A DNA stretch of 64,000 nt from Flaccisagitta enflata (GCA_965153355.1 OZ231126.1:24800001-24864000), one strand, 5' to 3'; shown: positions 12,761-28,067, numbered from the stretch's first letter. Made by a program: numbers and translations. The notes: generated by a model not told the origin, from the sequence alone.

Positions 12761-12906
12761 AGCAGCGGCCTCACACATCCCAGGAACAAACCTGAGGTGG
12801 AAAAAAGCTTAGTGTTGTGAACCCCATAAGCACATTGTACTTTGTATAAGGTAAAATAAGAGCAAAAAAGAAAAACTGACTCGGAAGTATAGTACATATA
12901 GTCTTA

Positions 12907-13309
12907 TACACTCTTTTTTTTTTAGTAAGGACATGAGGCTGAAATCTTGCTAAAAATTAAGGACATTTTAAGAACAAAGCCCAGCCTCAGATTTGAAGAA
13001 TAATGATTTTTGATTTATAGTTTTAACTGTTTTTATATGAATTCTTTGAGAAAATAGTCGCATTCATAAAAAATAACAATTTGTTTTATGAAATAAACTT
13101 TTATTTTGCTATGATCAGCAGTCACTGTCATATGTAACTTGTATTACCTTATACTGTACATAAATTATATCAATGTATAAAATCATAAAGAAATTACAGA
13201 AAAGTATTAAGAATATATTAAGAACATTTCAGCCTGGAATTTGCAAAAATTTAAGGACATCCCAGCCTCAGAAAAAAATAACTGGTCCTTATAAAAAGAA
13301 AAGAGTGTA
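12907..13309. mobile_element. MITE with TACACTCTTTT ends
   Basis: The left end TACACTCTTTTTTTTTTAG continues to GTAAGGACATGAGGCTG. The right end on the other strand reads TACACTCTTTTCTTTTTATA then AGGACC and GAGGCTGGGATGTCC. About 403 bp, AT-rich interior, no coding frame. Confidence 0.65.
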
Positions 13310-13550
13310 ATAGCAAAAATAAAGCATATTTCAGAATTTAGAAGTTAAAAATTGTTGCTTTATGTTCTACAACTTTAAGAAATAACTGAACTGTGTAACA
13401 ACTATTGCTGTAAAAATGTTTTTACCAAATTGAGTTAGTTTGGCAGGATATTTAACAAATAAGCCCAAAAATCAGCTAAAAAAAGACCAAAAAAAAAGGT
13501 TCATTTTTCAGCTAAATATTATCAGTACTGTTTGTACTATTTATTTTACC
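13310..13550. other. AT-rich, nothing recognised
   Basis: No exon, repeat unit or inverted pair was found by eye. Confidence 0.35.
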
Positions 13551-14900
13551 AGTAATGGCGGCTGTCGCCATGAGGAAAAAAGTCATAAGCACTGATGACT
13601 TTTCACCATGCTTTTTTCTTCAGTCACTGAATTTTTTTTATTTGTCAGATCAAATCAAAAGCAATTGTTTGCATTGGTTGTACTGAAAATCAGAGAGTAA
13701 TAGGACTGAGCCAAATGAGCTAGATGAGCTGAAATATTCAAAATAATTCAACCAGACAACCAGCTTTGCTCACTGACATGCTTTCTTGTATTTGTATGCT
13801 TAAATCAAAACATCTTTTTAATCCTGTTTAAAATCAAAGAAAAATAGTCGCAAAAGCGTCAGATGGTCAGTGGTACCCGTTGCCCCTATGTGAGTGTATG
13901 TGGGTGGGTGGTGGTTAGAGGGGCAGCGGCCCCGAAGGGGCCGATGACCTATGCTGTTTTTATTTGAGCTTCAAGGCTGGAATTAGGGCCTGAAGGCTGG
14001 GATTTGGGCCTCGAGACCAGAATTTGGGCTTTGAGACCAGGATTTGGGCCTCAAGACCAGGAACTGGGCCTCAAGGCTGGGATTTGAGCCTCAAGGCTGG
14101 GATTTGAGCTTTGAGGCTGGCGGTTGAGCCTCAAGGCTAGGATTTGAGCCTTGAGGCTGAGATTTGAGCCTCCAGGCTGAGATTTGAGCCTTCAGGCTGG
14201 AATTTGAGCCTGCAGGCTGGGATTTGAGCCTGCAGGCTGGGATTTGAGCTTCGAGGCTGGGATTTGAGCCTCCAGGCTGGGATTTGAGCTTCTAGGCTGG
14301 GATATGAGCCTCAAGGCTAGAATTTGGGCCTCGAGAGTAGGATTTGGGCCTCGAGAGTAGGATTTGGGCCTCGAGACTAGGATTTGGGCCTCGAGGGGGG
14401 GGACGGAGAAGAAGAAGAAGAAGGAGAAGAAGGAGAAGGAGGAGAAGGAGAAAGTTTCCCATATGTGTGAAAGCATAGGTCATCGGCCCCTTCGGGGCCG
14501 CTGCCCAAAAGCAAGCTAAGTGAGCTGAATGAGCCAAAATGCTCAAAGACGCCCTCACAGATGAGCAGCTGTGCTCGTAAACATCTTTTTTTGTATTTGT
14601 ATGCTCAAGTAAACATAAATACACTCCTTTATTGATCCTACACAAAATAGAAAAAAATTCTATTCGAATTTTTTGTAAATAAATTTTTAAAAAATCATAG
14701 CGCGAAAAGTATTTGTCGTAGAGCATTCTGCTTGGCGCCAAATGAAAGAGAATTATCAAATTTACTTACCCTATCAATTTCATTGGAGGGCCCATTCGCC
14801 CTTAGGAGAGCCGGAATTTCCGCATAAGAAAATGAAAACCCTGTTTCTCTCGAATATGTCAAAAAGTCGAAGACAGACTTCAACTTTTTTCCCGACTATT
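13551..14900 (+). mobile_element. Composite element with GAAAAAAGTC ends, copy 1
   Basis: It starts with a GGCGGCTGTCGCCATGAGG hairpin followed by GAAAAAAGTCATAAG, and ends ACTTCAACTTTTTTCCCGAC. Inside are repeated GAGCTAGATGAGCT-like phrases, a nested foldback/minisatellite (13850-14510), then a ~390 bp right half shared with 18890-19290 and 34290-34735. Non-coding. The related 31072-34738 has the same order of parts. Confidence 0.6.
13850..14510. mobile_element. Foldback with 20-bp minisatellite core, copy 1
   Basis: The left arm has ATAGTCGCAAAAGCGTC, a GGTCAGTGGTACCCGT box and GCAGCGGCCCCGAAGGGGCC. The right arm repeats the last part inverted (GGCCCCTTCGGGGCCGCTGC at about 14484-14505). 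Between them at 13970-14400 lie about 20 units of 20 bp of the type GGGATTTGAGCCTCAAGGCT, then a GAA/GGA tract (14403-14455). The GGCCCC/GGGGCC core makes a 7-bp stem with a 3-base loop. Confidence 0.78.
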
Positions 14901-15558
14901 GAAGATTTTTGAATTCTGAAAAAAATTCCTGAAAGCTTATGGTGATGCATTTTATGATGTGCAACTCCTAGGAGTTTTTTAAAAAAATCTATACCTTTTG
15001 ACATATGAAGAAATGTTGATGAAAAAGAGCAAAAAACATTATGATTTCAAGTCATCGACTGAACAGTTCGTGTTTAAGTTGCTCTCATTTTATAACGAAT
15101 GAAGCCACTGATACCAGATTGGTCTTGAATTAAAGCTTATTTGCAGTAGTTTTAAGAAAAGCAAAGAGGGAAGTTTTTCTTTAATTGTATATCACATTGG
15201 GCATGAAAAAATTGGTCCCTTGATGAAAATTTGGATCAAGAGTTGATTCACAGCTCAAAAATCGATTTAAAACATCAATTGAACATTTCATCTCAAGCAT
15301 TCCCAAAAACTACATCAAAATAGCTTTCATTTGAGACCAATCTGGAATCTATAGCTTAATTCGTTTAGAAATGAGAGCAATTTAAAGGGAAACAGTCAAA
15401 ATGAGAACTTTATGCTAAGAGATAATTTGAATATGATGACATCTCGTTCCATATTAGTTCCAAGGCCCAAATTATTGTAGAAAAATCCTGGGAGTTGCTC
15501 ATCATAAAATGCATCACCATAAGCTTTCAGGAACTTTTTTCAGAATTCAAATATCTTC
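14901..15558. mobile_element. Foldback/MITE with GAAGATTTTTGAATTC ends
   Basis: About 75 bp at each end are near-identical inverted copies (left 14901-14985, right 15488-15558), sharing CTTATGGTGATGCATTTTAT. A second inner inverted pair (GACCAATCTGG / CCAGATTGGTC) lies at 15100-15400. Part of the right end recurs at 7215-7310. About 658 bp, non-coding. Confidence 0.78.
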
Positions 15559-15659
15559 ATTACTCTTGAAATTATGTTGTCATAGAATATTACAAACGTG
15601 AAAAATCATACTGTATAAGCTAACTCTTATTCAAATCAAATATGAGATTTCAGCACGCT

Positions 15660-15860
15660 CTTATTTCATACAGAAAAACCCCGCTTCCTTTACAACGCCG
15701 TTAACAGTGACCCGCCATCAATGTACAACAAGATGTGGTGTAAGATTTTTTCTGGCCTTTTGTAATGCTAAATTGCCCTTAGATAACATACACGCCTTTA
15801 ACGATGACACGCCAATATCGGTCAAATATTTTTGGCCTAAATGACCCAAAACTCTTTGTT
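15660..15860. repeat. Pogo-like MITE remnant
   Basis: AACCCCGCTT-type and GTTAACAG/GCCAATATCGGTCAAA phrases match 57280-57375, where GGTAAATCGGCAATATCGG and TGTTAGCGGTGAACTGACTG occur. The ends resemble tax-free CAGT..GCGGGG pogo-type termini. Boundaries are unclear. Confidence 0.4.
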
Positions 15861-15886
15861 AGCGGCAAACTTACTATAGCCCAGGG

Positions 15887-15891
<5 letters not shown>

Positions 15892-15936
<45 letters not shown>
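15892..15936 (+). repeat. (GA)n microsatellite
   Basis: Short GA run of about 45 bp followed by an A run. Confidence 0.9.
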
Positions 15937-15944
<8 letters not shown>

Positions 15945-16397
15945 AAATTCACAAAAGGAGCATTTGATAGTAATCAAATCATTCCTTCTTGTTACCCCAG
16001 CACAAAAAAGGCATCTCTTTGTTGAATATAGCACCACTTAACGAAGAATTCATTGCATTTTACACATATTTATTGTCAAGTTTAGATGCAGGTAATGAGC
16101 AAGATGGATGCGCCACATATTTTTAGCCCGAGTCTAGTTTTTGCTGAATTTCTGCAGTGCTTTACATTGAAAGAACTCCCACCCTAATGATTTAATGGCA
16201 CATTCATGTTTTTATTCTTAGATCCGTCTATTAGTCTATCTTCCACTATCTTTCTGTCAGACTGTATTGCTGCATGTTTTTTTTCTTATATTTTCAATCA
16301 GATTATTTGTATTAGTCTGTCCTTATCATTATGTTTTGCCGTCATTCTGGTTTGTTTTTTTCAGTCTGTCTGGTTCGTGCACAGATGAGGAGTGGTA

Positions 16398-16645
16398 ATT
16401 TAGCATGCCAAATATTCATTTATATTTGATAATGCACACCACTATGCATACATCTTATCCATCATTGAAATAATCAATAATTATTATATTAAATAAAGGC
16501 AGACACATTCAAACACCAGTAAGACTAGGAAGTAGTGGATGCTATAGTATAAAAAATCAGCTGGCTAAGTTGCTTTTTGGTGCCCCGCAAAAAGGGACAA
16601 ATTTGAAGGATTCCCATGGGGCCGTTATCAAGGGTCAGGGATGTA
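16398..16645 (+). mobile_element. Pogo-like MITE, right part
   Basis: It is homologous to 61610-61857. Both share TTGCACACCACTATGCATAC-like wording (here ATGCACACCACTATGCATAC), GGAAGTA(G/A)TG(G/A)ATGCT, GGTGCCCCGC and CCCATGGGGCCGTTATCAAG. It ends near CAGGGATGTA. The left half is not recognisable. Confidence 0.6.
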
Positions 16646-16745
16646 TCATTTCAAAATTCCAATGACATATTTAATAGTTACATATATAAAAAAACTATTT
16701 AGTTTACTTTCCTCTTTCTTATCATTTATAAGTAATTCATTATTG

Positions 16746-18872
<2,127 letters not shown>

Positions 18873-18884
18873 ATTAATTCATTT

Positions 18885-19292
18885 ATGTCGTATTTAAAAT
18901 CAGAAAGAACAGACTGAGCTAAGTGAGCTAAATGAGCTAAAATGCTCAAAGAAGCCCTCACAGATGAGCAGCTGTGCTCATAAACATTTTTTTTTTGTAT
19001 TTGCATGCTCAAGTAAACATGAATAGACACCTTTATTGATCTTACACAAAATAAAAAAAAAAAAAAAAATTCCATTTGAATTTTTTGTATATAAATCTTT
19101 AAAAAATCATAGCGGGAAAAGTATTTTTCGTAGAGCATTCTGCTTGGCGCCAAATGAAAGAGAATTATCAAATTTATTTACCCTTTCAATTTCATTGGAG
19201 GGCCCATTCGCATTCCGCATAAGAAAAGGAAAACCCTGTTTCTCTCGAATATGTCAAAAAGTCGAAGACTGACTTCGACTTTTTTCCCGATC
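18885..19292. mobile_element. Right half of GAAAAAAGTC-ended family
   Basis: A ~400 bp block shared with 14505-14898 and 34300-34735. It contains GATGAGCAGCTGTGCTC, TAGAGCATTCTGCTTGGCGC and CCCTGTTTCTCTCGAATATG, and ends GACTTCGACTTTTTTCCCGA. No left half is present, so this is a truncated copy next to the palindrome. Confidence 0.7.
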
Positions 19293-19480
19293 ATGACATT
19301 TTCTTTTATCTTTTTTACTCTTTGTATCCAGGTTATTTTCTCTTTGTCCATCTGTCTAACATCTGCCTGTCTACTTTTCTGTCCCTCAATCAATATTTTC
19401 CGTCTCTCAATCAATATTGCTAGTGTCAGTACTTTCATCAGAACATTACACTACATAATTTTAGGTGAGAATGAAACCCG

Positions 19481-19572
19481 TGGTATGCTCGGGTATGCCT
19501 GAGTATGCTCGGGTATGCTCGGTTCAGCTCGGGTATGCTCAGGTATTGCTCGGGTATAGCTCAGGTATAAAT
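19481..19572 (+). repeat. ~10-bp minisatellite (CTCGGGTATG)n
   Basis: Eight or nine imperfect units of CTCGGGTATG with variants such as CTGAGTATG and CTCAGGTATTG. Confidence 0.8.
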
Positions 19573-20021
19573 CTCGCGTTTTTTTATTACAGATTATGTG
19601 GTGCATTATTAATCTTTGATTGTAACTTGGTAAGATTTTTTGTGTATACTAGATGGTAAAGGCCTGTCCGACCCTAACTATGGCAAAAAAAAACAAACCA
19701 AACAACATGTTTGTCAGTGTTTTTCACCCAAGTAATAAAAAGAACATACCAAAATCGGTGCCCATTTTGAAGCTCTTTTAAAGATCTTTCAAATGAGACC
19801 TCACTGGCTGTCCTTGCTTTATCCGTTAGAATGAAGACAATTTGTCAGGAATTTGAGATTCACAACAGGATTTTCATGTTATGAACTTATCGTAACATAT
19901 AAACTAAACGCATTAAGTCAAAAATTTGCTGTTGGCGCTAATTCAAAGAAAATATGAAGCTCTTTTATTTGATCATAGATATCATGTTGCTGTGACGATT
20001 TTGAGTCGTATCATTAAAAGC

Positions 20022-20180
20022 AAGGCCGGATACACGGCAGGACAGTCACGGACGGTTGGGCAGGAGCCGAAATGCAAAAAACCACTCGCAATTCAAAAAT
20101 GTTACGGACGGACGGTCAAACGGATGGACCGACGGACCGACCAACACGGCAAGGTGTAGAGTCGCGTGTCCGCGACTGAA
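20022..20180 (+). mobile_element. Hairpin-ended repeat, GGAC type
   Basis: The start AAGGCCGGATACACGGC leads to GTCACGGACGGTTGGGCAGG, then a GGACGGACGG core, and the end GAGTCGCGTGTCCGCGACTG. The hairpin stem is AGTCGCG/CGCGACT with loop TGTC. About 159 bp. Confidence 0.8.
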
Positions 20181-20570
20181 AATATTCGGTCTGAAATTAC
20201 TTGTAACCCTGACAAAAAAATAACAAATTGGACACCATTTTTGATCAAGGATTACTCAGTAACTAAACAAGATAACCTCTTAGAATCCATGACGGTTTCA
20301 AAGAGCTTCATACAATCTTTCATTTGAGCACTCACAGAACATTGTAGCTTTAGAAGTTATGATGCTTTGAAGACAGCCATTCAGAAATCTCAAATCTGGT
20401 TTCTCTCTTTGCAGAGTTATTTGATTCATTCTACAGAACATTTACAACAAAAAGTGTCTTGTTGTCAGGCACAGGAATTTGCTTTCCTTCGCAATCAAGA
20501 AAATGGGTGCCAAACTTCATTCTTATGTTAGTTGAAAACGACTTATACGCATAGTATCCAGTTATCTTAT

Positions 20571-21070
20571 CTGTAAGCTGTAAAATAAGAGATATCAATT
20601 TGTGTGTGAAAAGTAGAGATGCGGAAGCGGAAGCGGAAGCGGGTGGAAGCGGTAGTTAAAGCATGGAAGCAGAAGCGGAAGCGCTATTTCAAAATCAAGT
20701 GGAAGCGGAAGCGGAAGCGAAAGGATATATTCAAGCGCTGCCGCTTCCGCTTCCACTTCCACGTCCGCTTCCGCTTCCACTTAACATCCTGACATTATTT
20801 TGACAATAACCATGTCAGTTTTAGCAGTACTCATTTTCTATTGTTTCTTCTCTTTACTTTTCTATCATCTGTTTGTTTCTCTTTTTGTCTATCCTTTTAT
20901 GCCTTTATCCCTTATCTATATTTTTCCGTCTGTCTGTTTGTCTCTCTCTTTTTTCTCTCTTTGTTTACATGTCTGTCTGTCTGTCTGTCTCCCTCTCTCT
21001 CTCTCCCTCTTTCTCTCCCTCCTCTCTCTCTCTCTGTCTCTGTGTGTGTGTGTGTGTCTCTCTCTCTCTG
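20571..21070 (+). repeat. ~0.5 kb direct duplication, unit 1, with GGAAGC hexamer hairpin
   Basis: This block repeats almost exactly 1784 bp downstream (22355-22860). It opens with GTAGAGATGCGGAAGCGG and GGAAGC hexamers (20618-20715), which face inverted GCTTCC hexamers (20740-20780), and then has a common pyrimidine-rich tail into CT repeat. A related GGAAGC block ending in inverted GCATCTCTAG lies at 53998-54203. Confidence 0.9.
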
Positions 21071-21094
21071 TCCCTGTCTCTCTCTCTCTCTGTC

Positions 21095-22297
<1,203 letters not shown>

Positions 22298-22345
22298 GGG
22301 CAGCGGCCCCAACGGGCTGATGTCCTGTAGGACACAGGGGCTAAA
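22298..22345 (+). repeat. Foldback arm fragment
   Basis: GGGCAGCGGCCCCAACGGGC followed by GATGTCCTGTAGGACACAGG. It joins the CT run exactly as at 36955-37010, so the same CT-plus-arm junction exists twice. Confidence 0.75.
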
Positions 22346-22354
22346 AATTATGTA

Positions 22355-22853
22355 CTGTAAGCTGTAAAATAAGAGATATCAATTTGTGTGTGAAAAGTAG
22401 AGATGCGGAAGCGGAAGCGGAAGCGGGTGGAAGCGGTAGTTAAAGCATGGAAGCAGAAGCGGAAGCGCTATTTCAAAATCAAGTGGAAGCGGAAGCGGAA
22501 GCGAAAGGATATATTCAAGCGCTGCCGCTTCCGCTTCCACTTCCACGTCCACTTCCGCTTCCACTTAACATCCTGACATTATTTTGACAATAACCATGTC
22601 AGTTTTAGCAGTACTCATTTTCTATTGTTTCTTCTCTTTACTTTTCTATCATCTGTTTGTTTCTCTTTTTGTCTATCCTTTTATGCCTTTATCCCTTATC
22701 TATATTTTTCCGTCTGTCTGTTTGTCTCTCTCTTTTTTCTCTCTTTGTTTACATGTCTGTCTGTCTGTCTGTCTCCCTCTCTCTCTCTCCCTCTTTCTCT
22801 CCCTCCTCTCTCTCTCTCTGTCTCTGTGTGTGTGTGTGTGTCTCTCTCTCTCT

Positions 22854-22933
<80 letters not shown>
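22355..22933 (+). repeat. Direct duplication, unit 2, with CT tail
   Basis: Nearly identical to 20571-21070, with a single visible change in the inverted GCTTCC block (CGTCCACTTCC instead of CGTCCGCTTCC). It runs into a short CT tract (22858-22933). The near identity implies a recent duplication or unequal exchange across the CT array. Confidence 0.9.
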
Positions 22934-22935
<2 letters not shown>

Positions 22936-23576
22936 TCTCTATCTCTCTCTATCTCTCTCTCTGTCTCTCTGCACGTCTTTTCCTCTATGAGAGAGTCTCT
23001 CCCGCTCTCCCGAAATGGGGGGCCGCACCATGAGACCCATCTCGCTACCATTCCTCAAAGCGGGCGAGAAGGGAGAGTCAAGGAGAGAGAGAAGTGAGAA
23101 AAGAGAGGCATTCTCACCGACCTAGCCGTGACTTCGCCATTGACCTCCTCTCCTTCTCCCTCTCTCTTTCTTTCTCTCTGTGTCTCTTTCCCACTCTTAT
23201 TTTGATGTTACCGATATATGATCACCCGATCTACTAACAATATAGGACATTGGTTTGTCCGTGTCCATCGAAATTCGATCTTAACAATTTAGCTTCAAGA
23301 AAAAATAAGCCAGATAGGGCATCCTTACTACGCATTGGAAGAGATGTGACGGACGCGGACGGACCAATTGACACGCTATCTCAGGGAGACATGATGACCC
23401 ATTAAAAATTTCTTTAAATAAGACCTATCTGGGATAAGTCGCTAAATATGTTTAGCCACAGCACCTTTCCGATGTTCGCAGGAAAAAAAAGTGAATGAAT
23501 AGCCACAATAATAACTTCGAAATTAATTTACCATACAACTATCAACGTTTTAAGGGTTCGTTGAACGAATATAGAG
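22934..23576. other. No gene recognised
   Basis: Mixed sequence with purine tracts. The phrase GATGTGACGGACGCGGACGG near 23345 resembles hairpin-repeat core. No exon is supported. Confidence 0.35.
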
Positions 23577-23697
23577 TCTTCTTCTTCTTCTCCTCCTCCT
23601 CTTCTTCTTCTTCTTCTTCTTCTTCTTCTTCTTCTTCTTCTTCTTCTTCTTCTTCTTCTTCTTCTTCTTCTTCTTCTTCTTCTTCTTCTTCTCTTCT
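23577..23697 (+). repeat. (TTC)n microsatellite
   Basis: TTC triplets for about 120 bp. Confidence 0.95.
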
Positions 23698-24351
23698 TTT
23701 CTGGTAAAGATTGAAACTATTTGACATTGGGCCTTTTAACTCAATGTACTCCGATCCTTTATGTTCGCATGCTATGTGCACCGTTTGATGGGAGGAGACA
23801 CCCCCAAAAATTTCAGACCAATTGGATAATGCAAAAGCTGGGCTGCCACCCCCCTTATTTCCAATAGGAAATGCACAGGAAGGAATTTGACTCATCTTCC
23901 TCGCTATGATTTACTACGGGAATGGGGGTGGGTGGCGGCAAAGGTTTTGCAATGTCCGACGGGTCCATGATTTCAAAAAGGAGATTTTGACCATCAAATT
24001 GTACGCGTAGCCCGCAAAGGATCTGAGCACTTTGGGTCAAACGGCTTCCAGTTGATACCCACTTATACCACACGTATAGACGCAGTTTTTAATGCTAATG
24101 AATCTTAAGAAAGCTACGTAAAATCTTAGACCATTTTAAATAGTAAGGGGATGCTCAAAAATTCTTTGTCACTTTTTGGGAAAACATTTTTAAAACAGGC
24201 TTTATTAGACATTTCTAAAACTAATTGTTCAATGAAATATTAATCGCGTTCATTTCTGATGTAAAAAACAGTTTTTATTAGACAGAAATTGGGTTTTAAT
24301 TATTGTTCATTTCCGCGAATGTCTTTCTGAAGCTTTTCAGCTGCTTAGTAG
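23698..24351. other. No gene recognised
   Basis: Unique-looking, moderately AT-rich sequence. The minus-strand frames at 23542-23895 and 23855-24073 lack splice or start context. Confidence 0.35.
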
Positions 24352-24530
24352 TTTTTAGTCGCGTGCACGCGACTCTACACCCCGCTTTGTCCGTCTGTCT
24401 GTTGGTTGCTCGGTCACACTTTATTTTTTTATGATTTTTATTTTTGGATCTCGCTGCTCCTGCCCAAAGGACCTCAAATATGGCTCCTGCCCACTCACAC
24501 GCAACTTCGGTAGCCGTGTATCTGGCCTTG
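24352..24530 (-). mobile_element. Hairpin-ended repeat, GTGC type
   Basis: In reverse orientation it runs from TTTTTAGTCGCGTGCACGCG (hairpin with loop TGCA) through a short CCGTCTGTCTG core to CCGTGTATCTGGCCTTG. The subterminal motif is GTTGCGTGTG, slightly drifted from the hairpin arm. A 30-bp end fragment of a similar repeat lies at 24735-24765. Confidence 0.78.
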
Positions 24531-24825
24531 AAATAAAGAGATGTGATTGCTAGAAAGGGTGCGCATTGGAGAAAATATTTTTTGAAAATAGTCTCTGGCA
24601 GCATTAAGTGTCCTCTGTCATATATGTATGAAGGACGCAGACGGAATTAGATATTTTTGGCACTTTCTTGAAATCGCGTTTATAGTTTTTCGTCGCTTTT
24701 TTTAAACATTTCCTAATCGTCTCAGGTGTGTTTAAGCACTGTCTTGCCGTGTATCCGGCCTTATTCTTCTTTTCCATATCCTCCATCCCTTCTTCATCAT
24801 TTTCTTTGTCACTTTAATGTTCAAA

Positions 24826-25288
24826 TTACTCTTCTTCTTCATCTTCTTCTTCGTCTTCTTCTTCTGCTTCTTCTTCTGCTTCTTCTTCGTCTTCTTCTTC
24901 TGCTTCTCTTTCTTCTTCTTCTTCTTCTTCTTTTTCTTTTTCTTTTTCTTTTTCTTTTTCTTTTTCTTTTTCTTTTTCTTTTTCTTCTTCTTTTTTTTCT
25001 TTTTCTTTTTCTTCTTCTTCGTCTTCTTCTTCGTCTTCTTCTTCTTCTTCTTCTTCTTCTTCTTCTTCTTCTTCTTCTTCTTCTTCTTCTTCTTCTTCTT
25101 CTGCTTCTGCTTCTGCTTCTTCTTCTTCTTCTCTTCCACCTTCTTCTTCTTCTCTTCCTCCTCCTCCTTCTTCTTCTTCTTCTTCTTCTTCTTCTTCTTC
25201 TTCTTCTTCTTCTTCTTCTTCTTCTTCTTCTTCTTCATCTTCCTCTTCTTCTTTTTCTTCTTCTTCTTCTTCTTCATCTTCCTCTTGG
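24826..25288 (+). repeat. (CTT)n/(CTTTTT)n compound microsatellite
   Basis: CTT triplets with CTTTTT blocks (24938-25000) and GCTTCT or CTTCGT interruptions, about 460 bp. The Glu/Lys-rich minus-strand frame to 25491 is mostly this tract. Confidence 0.93.
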
Positions 25289-25900
25289 GAAAAAATCAAT
25301 TTAGAAGCAGAAGTAGAAGAGAAATCAGAGGGAGAGGATGTAAGTGATGAAGGACCAAAGACGATGACTTTGACCATATTTTTTTTCCTCAACAATTTCG
25401 ATGACGATTCCGATGACGATGCCAATGCCAATGATAAGGATATAGGGAAAAGGTGAAAACGTGTTTCAAAGACAAGACTGGCTGATAACAAATACCAATG
25501 AATCCCGATGAAATGTTCTACTCGATGATGGTGATGACCACAGCCGCGGAATCAGCTGACAAAGCAGCATCGATCGATTGTAAAACGATTTTAACTCATT
25601 GCTCATTGCTCATTTTGGGGGGAAGGGATTTGACTTTGTTTAAATCCATATCGTCCTTTTGTACATGTCTTTTTGCCTGTACAATAAACGCCAATCAAAA
25701 AATTATTGCTTGGCCCGAGCACCATGATTCTGATCTAAAGATGGATTGAAATACAACTATCACGTATGTAACCAGACTACTATCAAATAAAAGAAGTTTT
25801 AGATTAGACTTTCATCAATACTATCTTCACAAAAATAATCTTTCTACACCTGAAAACTACCATCAACTTGAGAAGAATTCTGCTCCTAAACGGATAAAGC
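25289..25900. other. No gene recognised
   Basis: A GATGACGATTCCGATGACGA-like segment sits at 25398-25430. Otherwise it is unique. A polyadenylation-like AATAAA occurs near 25683 but no gene model ends there. Confidence 0.3.
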
Positions 25901-25902
25901 TA

Positions 25903-26465
25903 CAGTAGATCTCGTCTAGACTTGAGATAACGGGGGCAAGCACTATGGAAGAACAAATGAAACTAGAGGGCTGATATTTAGAATATAAATTAATAAAGGA
26001 ATGATTTATTCCCCATGATACTTGGTTGCCATGGAAACGCATTTCCATGTATTTATGCTACAATATCAATATTTTGAGAAATTTTTTGAGGGAACATTGC
26101 TTAGAATTAAATTTGCTACAACTTTCCCACAGTATGTTCTGTAAGAATATCGCTCGTTTGGCCGTTGCTAGGGAGCGTATCCATGTGTGACAACCCCTAG
26201 CAACCGCTAAACGAGCGACATTCTTACAGAACATACTGTGGGAAAGTTGTAGCAAATTTGATTTTAAGCAATGTTCCCTCAAAAAATTTCTCAAAATATT
26301 GATGCTTTAGCGTAAATACATGGAAATGCGTTTCCATAGCAGCCAACTATCATGGGCAATAAAGCATCATTTTATTAGTCTAGGTTTCAAATATCAATCC
26401 CCTGGCTTCATTTGTTAATCTACAATGCTTGCCCCCGTTATCTCAAGTCTAGACGAGATCTACTG
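25903..26465. mobile_element. Full-length foldback MITE with CAGTAGATCTCG ends
   Basis: The tips CAGTAGATCTCGTCTAGACT and its inverse are flanked by TA (25901-25902 and 26466-26467). Almost the whole element is two inverted arms meeting near 26180-26190, with long exact stretches such as AGAACATACTGTGGGAAAGT. 563 bp and non-coding. Half of another copy lies at 55006-55185, inside the intron of the secreted-protein gene. Confidence 0.88.
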
Positions 26466-26666
26466 TAAAACAACCAGATTAGTTCCATTTGAAAGAGTTG
26501 TTTACTTGTGAAGATAGTATGAAGGCCTGAGCTTTTTCATCGGAGAGTTGGGAATCGATAGTAGACTCGGCATTGATCACAGCTGATTGCACCATCATCG
26601 CCATCATCGATGAAGATCATTGGTTATCGATCATCGACTATTGAAAGTCTTACGACATGGCAACAC

Positions 26667-26929
<263 letters not shown>

Positions 26930-27059
26930 AACTTGCTGCATTTGATAAATTCAGAATAACAGGTCTCACAAAATTAGGCGGAAAAGTAAAATGATCAATA
27001 TAGACAGTTAAAATGCTCTCAGCATTATGAAATATGACATGGAGATAGCTGAGACCTAG

Positions 27060-27303
27060 TTTTTTAGTTGCGGACACGCAACTCTATAAGAGGCTTTGTC
27101 CGTCGGTCGGTCGGTCGGTCGGTCGGTCCATCGGTCGGTCGGTCGGTCCATCGGTCGGTCGGTCGGTCCGTCGGTCCGTTGGTCCGTGGACACGAGTCGA
27201 AAAGTGAGGAAATGAGCGTTTTAGAACATTTTTAGTTGCGGACAGTTGCATTTCCGCCCCTGCCCACCCGTCCGCAACTGATGGCCGTGTATCCGGCCTT
27301 GTT
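27060..27303 (-). mobile_element. Hairpin-ended repeat, GGAC type with compensatory change
   Basis: It reads in reverse from TTTTTAGTTGCGGACACGCA through a GTCGGTCGGTCG core to GGCCGTGTATCCGGCCTTG. Read from its own 5' end it has subterminal GTTGCGGAC and a terminal hairpin ending GTCCGCAAC. The C-to-T change is matched on both stem arms and in the subterminal motif. Confidence 0.82.
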
Positions 27304-27764
27304 TGACATTTAAAGCTGTGACGGCGACTTTCCTGCATGAAGGGCGGGATGGATGATTTATCGAAAGTGACGCGTCAGATTATCGCTGATTTCTACGGAA
27401 ACAAAAATGCTTTTTTAAGTGGAAGATGAATACCATCGGTCATTTTAAGGAAATGGGATGCAGAAAAAAAAAACAAATTATCGTGTGATGCAGTTAGTTT
27501 ATGCAAGAGAGTCAATCATGCAAAAAAAAAAAAAAGAGGCCGTGCAACTAAAAAGAACGTGTCAATCCCATATGTTGTTATGTTCTACTAATTTGCATAA
27601 TTACGTTCATGAGGACATAGCTGATTAATATCTTCTTGCATTTTTCGCATCATGTCGATAAAATGAACACAATTGGGCAATTTTCATCATTTGTGTGTTA
27701 AAAATCAGTTGGAAAAATTGAGAGAAACAAAAGAAAATTAGCCTGCATTCATTGACCTGTCTTA

Positions 27765-27902
27765 CGTGAAATTCTTAATCTGTCTCTGAATGCATAGATT
27801 TGCATTTCTAAAAACATGGCCCTGTTCTAAAGACATATAAGAAAGGGGCCATGTTCTTAGAAATGCATATTTTGCATTCAGAGAGAGATTAAGAATTTCA
27901 CG
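27765..27902. repeat. 138-bp hairpin
   Basis: The arms 27765-27822 and about 27842-27902 are inverted near-copies (GAAATTCTTAATCTGTCTCT and AGAGAGATTAAGAATTTC), with a loop of about 18 bases. It resembles a small foldback element or a miRNA-precursor-like fold. No mature-miRNA claim is made. Confidence 0.75.
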
Positions 27903-28067
27903 CGAAATGCTTTTGCAAATTTGTTGTTCCTGTGCACTGCAACATATATACATTGCTTGGATTGATTATATTTACATTTTTTAACGCCTTTTACAATGAG
28001 TTTTCATCTCTTTCTTTTTTTGAGACCTGTTATGCCAAAACAAGGGTAATCAACCAATTTTGGCGAT

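Noticed and set aside
23542-23895. 117-codon minus-strand frame ending in a Glu run
   Set aside because: Half of it is the TTC microsatellite, and the rest lacks any recognisable motif or splice context.
27765-27902. microRNA gene
   Set aside because: The hairpin is long and nearly fully paired, like a small foldback element. Without small RNA data a miRNA call is not justified.
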